In this document: in pieces, positions 21,414-28,601 of the stretch
Layout: the number at the start of each line of letters is the position of its first letter
How positions within the stretch are numbered: the stretch's first letter is position 1
Virus record (IMG/VR): IMGVR_UViG_3300032050_000596
Span: 1-29,430 of that record
DNA length: 29,430 bases
DNA from: a virus
Reading direction: 5' to 3' (one strand)
The notes under the pieces: generated by a model
Databases searched by the model: none
Seen by the model: only the letters and a program-made list of their open reading frames with translations
Told to the model about the DNA's origin: nothing
Position numbers and translations under genes: made by a program

Positions 21414-22445
21414 TTATTTAAGTTCAGCAAATTTATCTTTTTTAATATAATTGATTGCCATAATTGGGAATGCTTCATTTAAACGCCCCACCTTATCTTT
21501 CGGGCATTCCTCCATTAATTTATTAAAATCTTCTTGACTAAACTTATATTTTTCTGCAAGATAGGGCAAAGCTTTTAAAAATTCTTGATAGGTTTCTATA
21601 TAACATCCGTTAAAATTATTAAAATTTTTATCAACCAATTTTTTCATTATACTATCAATACAGGCTTTGTCAACTTGACAATTTGGGAACATATTATGAA
21701 ATGTTGTAATATGGCTACAACTGTCAGCATTACAGCATTTTGTTAATAATATATCAAAATATCTTTGAGGGAATTTTAGTGCATTAGCTGGTAACATTTG
21801 AGCCAGTTTTTCAGAATAATAAAAACGGTCGCTATATGAATATGTATCAGTTTTATCAAAAAAATCCATTATTAAATCATTAAAAATTTCTTGTTCAATC
21901 GTAAAATTAATTGCAAGATGCGGTAAAGATGTTGCCAGTGCAAAACATTGATTATTTTTAAGTTCCTCTTTTTCAAGGCTTCGAAGCTCATAGAAATATT
22001 CCATGTCATACCTGTGAAAATGTGCCCTTTTCATAAGACCTTTTTTATATTTTACCTCATTTTTTATCCTAAAATAGTTAGACAATCCCCTATCCATTTT
22101 TTTATCATAATCTATCTGTGTTATTTTTGGTGTAAGATGTAAAAATGCTTTACATATAATTTCTAAATGGTGTATTGACTTGTATGATGTAAAATATTGT
22201 TCTATTTTTTCATCAAAATAGTCTTGCGACAAATTACAATTAGCTACCAAATCGGGAAATGTTTTTGCTAACTCCTTTATTATTTCGGTAAAATCTTTAC
22301 TGAGACATATATCAATCATTATATTAATGTTGGACTGGTCTATTAAAAACTCCTTAATATCAATATCAATATCCTCAATTAATCTAATAGCTTTTATTTG
22401 CTTTACAATATTTAGATTTTTTAAATCTATTAAATTTTTATTCAT
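21414..22445 (-). CDS. Alpha-helical repeat (solenoid-like) protein of the leftward cassette
   Basis: The 343-residue protein has a recurring helix-turn-helix unit of about 35-70 residues with the pattern xxFP-xLA-xxY/F-x-fsQexFnxlM. Clear copies: 59-81 (LAKTFPDLVANCNLSQDYFDEKI), 168-192 (ALATSLPHLAINFTIEQEIF), 213-234 (KLAQMLPANALKFPQRYFDIL), 247-267, 289-311 (FLKALPYLAEKYKFSQEDFNKLM) and 323-341. This suggests an alpha-solenoid for protein binding. There is no signal or catalytic motif. It has its own promoter, is opposite to the tail genes and interrupts the head-tail module, the marks of a moron. I know of no matching family. Confidence 0.7.
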   Translation of the reverse strand: MNKNLIDLKNLNIVKQIKAIRLIEDIDIDIKEFLIDQSNINIMIDICLSKDFTEIIKELAKTFPDLVANCNLSQDYFDEKIEQYFTSYKSIHHLEIICKAFLHLTPKITQIDYDKKMDRGLSNYFRIKNEVKYKKGLMKRAHFHRYDMEYFYELRSLEKEELKNNQCFALATSLPHLAINFTIEQEIFNDLIMDFFDKTDTYSYSDRFYYSEKLAQMLPANALKFPQRYFDILLTKCCNADSCSHITTFHNMFPNCQVDKACIDSIMKKLVDKNFNNFNGCYIETYQEFLKALPYLAEKYKFSQEDFNKLMEECPKDKVGRLNEAFPIMAINYIKKDKFAELK

Positions 22446-22472
22446 ATATTTATAAATTAACTAACTACATCT

Positions 22473-22500
22473 ATAACAACACATCTTTTTTAATAGTCAA
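22473..22500 (-). promoter_or_regulatory. Leftward promoter of the helical-repeat cassette
   Basis: Minus strand TTGACT (22495-22500), 16 bases, TGTTAT (22473-22478). It shares TGTGTTGTTATAGAT and the spacing with the leftward promoter at 2627-2654, linking this cassette to the early-left genes. Confidence 0.65.
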
Positions 22501-22567
22501 GAAAAAAAATTATGTTTTATTAATTTTTTTACCCTTTATAAAATAAGCATTTATAATTCATTCTATC

Positions 22568-22601
22568 AAAATTGATTATTATTTATAATAAAAAACATAA
22601 T
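22568..22601 (+). promoter_or_regulatory. Late-type promoter motif restarting rightward transcription
   Basis: CAAAATTGATTATTAT is identical over 16 bases to that at 19451-19466. TTGATT (22572-22577) is followed after 18 bases by CATAAT (22596-22601), 26 bases before the gene at 22628. Confidence 0.5.
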
Positions 22602-22627
22602 AAAATTATAAAATAATAACTAATATT

Positions 22628-23881
22628 ATGTTAATAAACGACATCCGCCTTCATCTATGCAGATATTTACCACAATTAACAGACGATTTAACAAGAAATT
22701 ACAAAAATACAAGCAATCCATTATTACAAAAATTTACCGTGCAAATAGTTGGCAACGATGTAATAATTACAATGACTGAAAAACATAATCTAAAATTAAA
22801 AGACCATTTTTATGTCAAGGGCATTAAGTTTGTTTATCCGCTTGCAAAATTAGAAAAAAGAAATCCAACCAATCCATATTATGCAGATATTGTGACTGCG
22901 ACCACGGTTGACGAAGCTATAACATCAACAAATTTATGGAGACAAGTTGAGATTAAGGGGGTGACGAGCGACCTTGCATATAATGGAACTTTTGATCTAA
23001 CAGACGCAGAAACTTTTATAGATGCTTTTGAATATGAAAATACAAATACAACAACATTAAATACAATTACAAACGAAGGCAATTATCTATTAGAATATGT
23101 TGATAGTGATAGTTTTTTTTGCACACCAAACGGATTTAAGACTGTTGAAAATATTATAGACGATTACACTTTTAGTTATAGTATTGACGAATTAAATCAA
23201 TATAATCAATGGCTATATAACAACACAACTATTGACTTAGTCAAGCCAATTGTAACCCCGACAATAGATTATGCAGATGCTGTTGTAAAATTTGACATTA
23301 AAATTGCAACAACATTAGATAAAAATAGGGCTTTTGATAAATATATAAGCTCACGACCAACTTATACAGGTAATACACAGACTAAGGACTGGGAACGAAA
23401 TTTATGGATTTTTATTAGTCAAGATAGGGGCGACAATTATAGTGAGGGCGGAATTACAACAGAAAATGCAAGTGTATATGTTAATCAAAATATGGATTTA
23501 AGATTACAAAAAGATTGTTATTTTTCTATAAATGCAATTTGTATGAATAACAACGAATTATTATCTGGTGAAACATTAGAATATTTTGAATATTTGACAA
23601 CAAATATTATAAAAGCCTGTGTTGGTAGAGTATTTAATAGCTTATTGATTGAAAATAATTATAAATATGGTAGATGTATTCCAGTTGACATTAGCAAAAC
23701 AGATATTTTGCAATCAGCAAAAATTGTTTCTTATAAAACAATAGAATTTAAAGTTAGCACAAAACTAAACAACGACGATGTATTGCAACCGTCCGCTGGT
23801 GTGCCAATCAAAGCTTTTGATTTTAAAATTGTCAATGAAAACAATATAAATGAATATGTAAAAGCCGAAGGCAATGTATAA
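22628..23881 (+). CDS. Structural protein in the tail-completion position
   Basis: The 417-residue protein begins with a short helix (MLINDIRLHLCRYLPQL), then beta-rich stretches (FTVQIVGNDVIITMTEKHNLKLKDHFYV and WRQVEIKGVTSDLAYNGTFDLT). A helical and beta C-terminal half (DWERNLWIFISQDRGDNYSE ... TIEFKVSTKLNNDD) resembles tail-terminator folds in build only. It precedes the small 23942 gene and the sheath, where Mu-like phages keep their tail terminator (gp37-like), but is more than twice as long. Structural role likely; exact identity unsure. It is the only unassigned late gene in this stretch large enough to consider as a capsid protein, yet nothing in it looks like the HK97 fold. Confidence 0.55.
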   Translation: MLINDIRLHLCRYLPQLTDDLTRNYKNTSNPLLQKFTVQIVGNDVIITMTEKHNLKLKDHFYVKGIKFVYPLAKLEKRNPTNPYYADIVTATTVDEAITSTNLWRQVEIKGVTSDLAYNGTFDLTDAETFIDAFEYENTNTTTLNTITNEGNYLLEYVDSDSFFCTPNGFKTVENIIDDYTFSYSIDELNQYNQWLYNNTTIDLVKPIVTPTIDYADAVVKFDIKIATTLDKNRAFDKYISSRPTYTGNTQTKDWERNLWIFISQDRGDNYSEGGITTENASVYVNQNMDLRLQKDCYFSINAICMNNNELLSGETLEYFEYLTTNIIKACVGRVFNSLLIENNYKYGRCIPVDISKTDILQSAKIVSYKTIEFKVSTKLNNDDVLQPSAGVPIKAFDFKIVNENNINEYVKAEGNV

Positions 23882-23884
23882 CAA

Positions 23885-23918
23885 CAAAATTGATTTTATA
23901 AAAAATACTATGAATATT
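23885..23918 (+). promoter_or_regulatory. Late-type promoter motif before the sheath operon
   Basis: CAAAATTGATTTTATAAA carries TTGATT (23890-23895), 17 bases, AATATT (23913-23918), in the 60-base gap before the small gene at 23942. It is the most divergent of the motif copies. Confidence 0.4.
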
Positions 23919-23941
23919 AAAATAAATTAAGTTATCAAAAT

Positions 23942-24133
23942 ATGTTAAAATTTATATGCAAAAAGCCTTTTACCGACGGAGGGCAGACTTTTAAAATGTT
24001 GCAAGAAATTACAATAGATAAAACACACGAACATTATGAATATTTTAATATGATGGCACAGAAAGGCAATTTTAGTGTTATGGAGGTAAAGATTGTAAAA
24101 CAAACAGAAGATAAACAAATAAAAGCAAATTAA
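23942..24133 (+). CDS. Small protein before the sheath (Mu gp38-like position)
   Basis: The 63-residue product (MLKFICKKPFTDGGQTFKML) is basic, with an N-terminal strand and central helix. In Mu-like phages a protein of about 60 residues (DUF2635-type) lies between the tail terminator and sheath. Position and size agree; sequence support is weak. It starts at the late promoter motif and ends 11 bases before the sheath gene. Confidence 0.5.
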   Translation: MLKFICKKPFTDGGQTFKMLQEITIDKTHEHYEYFNMMAQKGNFSVMEVKIVKQTEDKQIKAN

Positions 24134-24144
24134 ATTTATTATAT

Positions 24145-25728
24145 ATGGCATTAAATGTATTGTTAAACGAACAAGAAAGCAAAGTAGTTTCTAATTACTC
24201 ACCAAATATCTTATTCATTGGAATTAAATCTGCGATTGGCACTGCAACAAGCGGGCAGTTAAAAGACGATATTCTTAATAAAGAAGAGGCAGGAACTTTC
24301 TTTGGTAAAACCTCACATATTTACCAACCTTTGCAAACTGCATTTGATTTAATAGCAGATAGATTTTTAGGTAATGATAGTGTTGGGATTAGTGCAATTG
24401 GTTTTGATGAAAATGTTGCTGGGGTAAAAGCAACTGCAACTATTACAGTAACTGGTTCAGCCACAGAAACAAAAACAATTAAAGTTATTTTAGTGAGTGC
24501 AGAATATTACACATTTAATATTGAAGTTGCAACTGGTGATTTACAAAGCACAATAGCACAGAAAATAGTTGACGAAATAAATGCAAATATATCAATTCCA
24601 GTTGTTGCAAGTATAAACGGTGTTAATACAAATCAAATTGACTTAGTTTCTACTTTTAAATCAAATATCGGTAATAAATTCCATATAGAAATTGACGGAA
24701 CTATTCAAGGCTCATCTTTTGTAATAACTGAATTTACTGGCGGAACAACAACACCAGATATATCAATTATCAAAACATTATTAGTTGATAAACAATATAA
24801 TTATATTGTAATTGATAATCAATTTTTAGAAACCGATTCTACTATCCGTGAATTTTTTACAAACGAAGCTAGAATAAACAGACCAAACGATAATGTTGCT
24901 GGAATGTTATTTACAACTATTGCAGATACATATGCAAACCATCACACTAATTTACCTTTGTTAAATACTATAAAATGTAATGTCGTTGTTGCTGTTGCAA
25001 AAAATACTTCCGCATTAAGCAAAGGCAATTATATTAAAGAATTTGAAGACAATATAACAAGTGCTTTTGTTGTTCTGCAAGCTTTAACTTATACACCTGA
25101 GGCTAATGTAAATGATTTTATGCAAAATTCGGTAACTGGACTTGGAAGCCCTTCAAATTTACCAGTTGCAACAACAGATACTATTATGTTAAATCTTGTA
25201 AGAAGATTAGATAAAAATAATGGTTTTTCTTTTGATGAAAATAAACAATTGCAAAAAGATGGGGCGGTTATTTTAGACATTGATAAAAAGACATTAAATT
25301 GGTATGTTGCAAACAATACAACAACTTATTTGAAACAGTCAACAGGGGCGGATGCTGATATTACTGATATCTCGCAATGGGTTTCGTTTTTGTTTATGAA
25401 AAGCTTTTTTTATGAAAATTGCAAGCTTAGATTTAAAAAAACAACGATGACAAGCGGACAGGCTGTTGTTAATACTCAACAAATGACAAAAGAAGATGTT
25501 AAGACTTATTTAATGTCTTTAATCAATACTTTGGCAACCGAAGATGAAAATGGAGTTGTAATTGGCATAATTAGAAATGACCCTGTTTTGTTGCAACAAA
25601 TGGAAGATTATATAGATAAAAAATTAGTATTTATCTTTAAAAGTGGTAAAATTCAAGGTGAAATATTGCCATATATGGTTCAAGCTATAAAAGATATTAC
25701 ATTAACAATAGTTCAATCAAATAATTAA
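24145..25728 (+). CDS. Tail sheath protein (contractile tail, Mu gpL-like)
   Basis: The sheath surrounds the tail tube and contracts at infection. The 527-residue length is typical of Mu gpL-type sheaths. The N-terminus has the family look (SNYSPNILFIGIKSAIGTATSGQL), the variable domain at about 90-200 includes ATITVTGSATETKTIKVILVSAEYY and QKIVDEINANISIPVVAS, ending FTGGTTTPDISIIKTLL, and the C-terminal third (VLLQQMEDYIDKKLVFIFKSGKIQGEILPYMVQAIKDITLTIVQ) matches the conserved core. It starts the tail operon with the tube gene 11 bases on and shows that this is a myovirus. Confidence 0.88.
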   Translation: MALNVLLNEQESKVVSNYSPNILFIGIKSAIGTATSGQLKDDILNKEEAGTFFGKTSHIYQPLQTAFDLIADRFLGNDSVGISAIGFDENVAGVKATATITVTGSATETKTIKVILVSAEYYTFNIEVATGDLQSTIAQKIVDEINANISIPVVASINGVNTNQIDLVSTFKSNIGNKFHIEIDGTIQGSSFVITEFTGGTTTPDISIIKTLLVDKQYNYIVIDNQFLETDSTIREFFTNEARINRPNDNVAGMLFTTIADTYANHHTNLPLLNTIKCNVVVAVAKNTSALSKGNYIKEFEDNITSAFVVLQALTYTPEANVNDFMQNSVTGLGSPSNLPVATTDTIMLNLVRRLDKNNGFSFDENKQLQKDGAVILDIDKKTLNWYVANNTTTYLKQSTGADADITDISQWVSFLFMKSFFYENCKLRFKKTTMTSGQAVVNTQQMTKEDVKTYLMSLINTLATEDENGVVIGIIRNDPVLLQQMEDYIDKKLVFIFKSGKIQGEILPYMVQAIKDITLTIVQSNN

Positions 25729-25739
25729 TTTTTAAATAT

Positions 25740-26105
25740 ATGGCTTTTGAAATAGTATTAAGTTCTTTTAAATTTGGCAATAAAGTAATTCAATTTAAAG
25801 GGGAGGTAAAATATACGCCCGGAGGTTTAGTTATGGAAAATCAGGTACATCATGTTGGTGGCGGTCGTGTTGATAATCAACCAGTTGGCAGTGGATTAGA
25901 ACCTAGAACAATGGAAGTTACCGCTACAATGACCAAAGACTTAGCAAAATTAATTAAAGAATATTGGAATAACGGTGCTATTAAATATAATACAATAACA
26001 CACGATGGTAAAATTTATAAAAATTGTTTTTTTTCAAAAGATTGCACAGCTACAATTGGCTCAGATGTTACATTAATGTTCACAATTTTAGATTATAATT
26101 CATAA
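25740..26105 (+). CDS. Tail tube protein
   Basis: The 121-residue protein is beta-rich, begins IVLSSFKFGNKVIQFKGEVKYTPGGLVMENQVHHVGGGRVDNQPVGS and ends FTILDYNS. The size and immediate position after the sheath are those of the tube in Mu-like phages (gpM). It forms the hollow pipe for DNA. Its stop TAA overlaps the next ATG by one base (TAATG), which couples tube and chaperone translation. Confidence 0.82.
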   Translation: MAFEIVLSSFKFGNKVIQFKGEVKYTPGGLVMENQVHHVGGGRVDNQPVGSGLEPRTMEVTATMTKDLAKLIKEYWNNGAIKYNTITHDGKIYKNCFFSKDCTATIGSDVTLMFTILDYNS

Positions 26106-26635
26106 TGTTAAAAATAGAAACATATACATTAAAAAACCCTTGTAAAATAAGTCTTTATGTTGATAATGCGACTATTAACAAAAATATTACAAAATTAGTA
26201 ATATATGAGCCTACAATGGCACATTTAAAAAATGTTAATTATAGTTTTGTTGGCTACATAAAAGATACAAAGCAAGAAAATGGATTTAATCAGGCAACAG
26301 TTGAATTGAATAATACAATCCGTGCAGGCGCATTATCTCCCGAGCATATAAAAATGTTTATGCAATTAACTGATTTTATTAAAGATAATTTAAAAACAAG
26401 GCACGCAATAAGCGATGCAGAGCATACATCCGCAGTATTATCATTATTAACAACAAAAGCAATAATAAACAACGATAATGATACAGAAGAGGAAACGACA
26501 TTGCTTTTCAGTCCCGAAACCGCATCTTATTTAACTGCCGAAGATTTAAGAAATTTATCAATGTTAGATATGCAAAACATATTAAAAATAGTAGATAATT
26601 TTTTTTTCAACCTAGCAGGGCAGATTGGCTTATAA
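26105..26635 (+). CDS. Tail assembly chaperone, zero-frame product
   Basis: The 176-residue protein lies between tube and tape measure, where all long-tailed phages have their assembly chaperone gene. It has an N-terminal beta part (KIETYTLKNPCKISLYVDNATINKNITKLVIYEPTMAHLKN) and helical remainder (AEDLRNLSMLDMQNILKIVDNFFFNL). About 8 residues from its C-terminus it runs over a nine-T track, a slippery site. A -1 shift there joins it to the next open frame and gives a 283-residue protein. The zero-frame product helps coat the tape measure. Confidence 0.82.
   Translation: MLKIETYTLKNPCKISLYVDNATINKNITKLVIYEPTMAHLKNVNYSFVGYIKDTKQENGFNQATVELNNTIRAGALSPEHIKMFMQLTDFIKDNLKTRHAISDAEHTSAVLSLLTTKAIINNDNDTEEETTLLFSPETASYLTAEDLRNLSMLDMQNILKIVDNFFFNLAGQIGL
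26599..26607 (+). promoter_or_regulatory. Slippery sequence for programmed -1 ribosomal frameshifting
   Basis: A run of nine T is read AAT TTT TTT TTC in the zero frame, so the heptamer T-TTT-TTC (26602-26608) fits the canonical X-XXY-YYZ form. After a -1 slip, reading continues as CAA CCT AGC and stays open through 26955. The zero frame ends 27 bases further on at 26635. Confidence 0.75.
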
Positions 26636-26955
26636 CAATACAACAAAACATATTTTTATTGCCAAAGAATTTATTAGATAGTAATTTTTTTAATTATTTT
26701 ATGAATTTTGCAATGCTTTTACAACAAAATAGTTTTGATGTCAAAAATTCTATTATTTACAATATTTTATCTATATTTGATTTTAAAACAACAAATATTC
26801 AAAAACATATATTGCGACTTGGTGAAAAATATCACGGATTTATAACATATAAAGAAATAATGAATAAATGGAGCATAAAAGAATTTATAGAATATATTTA
26901 TATAGATAGTTTAAATAATGAGCAGGATAGATTGGAAGCGGATAGAAACAAATAA
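26608..26955 (+). CDS. Tail assembly chaperone, -1 frame extension (T-domain of the fusion)
   Basis: This frame is open from the slip site to TAA 26953-26955 and adds 115 residues. It has no good start of its own: the only candidate before the conserved part is TTG 26659, while the first ATG is at 26701. The 17 codons from the slip to TTG 26659 contain no stop, as expected for a fusion. The extension is helical and aromatic (LPKNLLDSNFFNYFMNFAMLLQQN ... IYIDSLNNEQDRLEADRNK). In the well-studied cases the fused form binds the tape measure and tube. Confidence 0.75.
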   Translation, partial: QPSRADWLITIQQNIFLLPKNLLDSNFFNYFMNFAMLLQQNSFDVKNSIIYNILSIFDFKTTNIQKHILRLGEKYHGFITYKEIMNKWSIKEFIEYIYIDSLNNEQDRLEADRNK

Positions 26956-26966
26956 TTTTTTATTAT

Positions 26967-28601
26967 ATGAGTGATTATAATGTTAGTGTCGAAATGGAAT
27001 TGATTGTTGAGCAGTTTAATAAAGCGGCACAAACAGCACAGAAACAAATTAAAGATTTAACTGGTAAAGAAAAACAACTTGGAGACGAGGCTATAAAATC
27101 TACTGGCAAACTAAATCAGGAAGAAAGGGCTATTAAAAATGTTGGAAAGCAGGCTGATATTACTAGTAAAAAAGTTGGTTTAATGGGTAAAATGTTTGGT
27201 GGAATAAAAGGGCAGTTGATGGGTTTTGTTGGTGTTCTTGGTGGGGCTTTTGCAATAAAAAAAGTTGTGACGGATTTGGCAGATTTAAGTTTTATGTTAG
27301 CAAAAATACAAACAAATACACACGCAAGCACAACAGAAATGAATAACTTAAAAGAAGCTATGATTAAATTAGCACCGACAACCGAGTTTAGTGTTGGTGA
27401 TTTAATGCACACGGCTTTTACAAAATCAAAAACACAATCTATTACAAAAATATTAGAAGATATGCAACATATATCAAATTTGGCAACTGCAATTGGTTCT
27501 GATTTGGAAGCCTCAAATTTGGCAACATTGCAAGTTCAAAATATATTTGGCGATCAAAAAACAGTTGATGTTGTTAATGCAATTATGAGGTCGGTTGATG
27601 GTTCAACACAATCTTTAAATGAATACACGGAGGCTATGCGAACAGGTGGAGCGGTTGCAAAAAATTTCGGTTTTTCATTGGAGCAAATTAATGCTATGAT
27701 TGGAGCATTAGCAAAAAATACAGTTCTTGGTGCAAACGCTGGGCAGGCAATAAGAACATTTACAACATCGTTATCTGGAATGCAAGATATAAAAAAGGGT
27801 AAAAAAGGTGCTATGTTGACTGACCCACAGAAAGCATTATTAAGTATCGGTATAAAACCCGGAGAAGTTGACCCCAGTAAAGTTCCTTTGGTTGATATTA
27901 TCAACAAATTATCAACTGCAATGTCAAAATTAGATGAAACTCAAAAAAATGTTATGATGGGTAAATTGTTTGGTAATAATCAATCAACATCAGCATTAGC
28001 ATTATTATTAAAAAACCCGCAAGACTTGGCAGATGCCCTTAGCAAACAAATGAATATAAAAATGACGGCGGAAGGTGGAGCAAAAAACATTATGTCTCAA
28101 CTTGGTGGGCAAGTAAAAGGCTTGGGCGGTGATATTGCTGGGCTTGTTTATGCCCTTGAGCCACTAACTCCTATTATATTAGATATTGTTTCTGTTTTTA
28201 GAATTTTATTGCAATCTATAAATAAAATAATTGGTTTTATTGCCAAACCATTGGGGCTTGGCTATTCTGCAATAACAACACCTGATGCCGAGGGGCTTCA
28301 AAAATTTAAAAATGATTTATCTAAAATGCAAACAACACAACCAAAAACATTAAATGAAACTTTTAGCAATGTGCCAGAAAAATTATCAAAATTGGGAGGC
28401 GGTATGATTAGTAATATTGGCAACAGTTTTGATTTTATTAAAAAAGATATTATGCAAAATATATCTAATGCAAAACAAGAAAATAAAATAACTGTTGTAT
28501 TAGAAAGCAAAACCCCTAATGTTATGGCAACCGTGATTGAAAGTAATACTCAAAATAGCGGAAATGTTGAAGTGCAAAAAAGAAATTTTATTAATTCTTA
28601 A
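26967..28601 (+). CDS. Tail tape measure protein (TP901 family)
   Basis: The 544-residue protein sets tail length and is ejected with DNA. Residues 1-75 are coiled coil (FNKAAQTAQKQIKDLTGKEKQLGDEAIK). A hydrophobic Gly/Val stretch at 75-98 (GIKGQLMGFVGVLGGAFAIKK) precedes the TP901 core (100-310: LAPTTEFSVGDLMHTAFTKS, LEASNLATLQVQNIFG, LGANAGQAIRTFTTSLSGM). A second hydrophobic part lies at about 395-430. By the rough rule of 0.15 nm per residue the tail would be near 80 nm. It starts 11 bases after the chaperone extension and its stop directly abuts the stop of the leftward gene. Confidence 0.9.
   Translation: MSDYNVSVEMELIVEQFNKAAQTAQKQIKDLTGKEKQLGDEAIKSTGKLNQEERAIKNVGKQADITSKKVGLMGKMFGGIKGQLMGFVGVLGGAFAIKKVVTDLADLSFMLAKIQTNTHASTTEMNNLKEAMIKLAPTTEFSVGDLMHTAFTKSKTQSITKILEDMQHISNLATAIGSDLEASNLATLQVQNIFGDQKTVDVVNAIMRSVDGSTQSLNEYTEAMRTGGAVAKNFGFSLEQINAMIGALAKNTVLGANAGQAIRTFTTSLSGMQDIKKGKKGAMLTDPQKALLSIGIKPGEVDPSKVPLVDIINKLSTAMSKLDETQKNVMMGKLFGNNQSTSALALLLKNPQDLADALSKQMNIKMTAEGGAKNIMSQLGGQVKGLGGDIAGLVYALEPLTPIILDIVSVFRILLQSINKIIGFIAKPLGLGYSAITTPDAEGLQKFKNDLSKMQTTQPKTLNETFSNVPEKLSKLGGGMISNIGNSFDFIKKDIMQNISNAKQENKITVVLESKTPNVMATVIESNTQNSGNVEVQKRNFINS

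Noticed and set aside
26659-26955. Independent gene starting with TTG at 26659
   Set aside because: The same frame is open back to the slippery site, there is no suitable start, and the position is that of a frameshifted chaperone extension.
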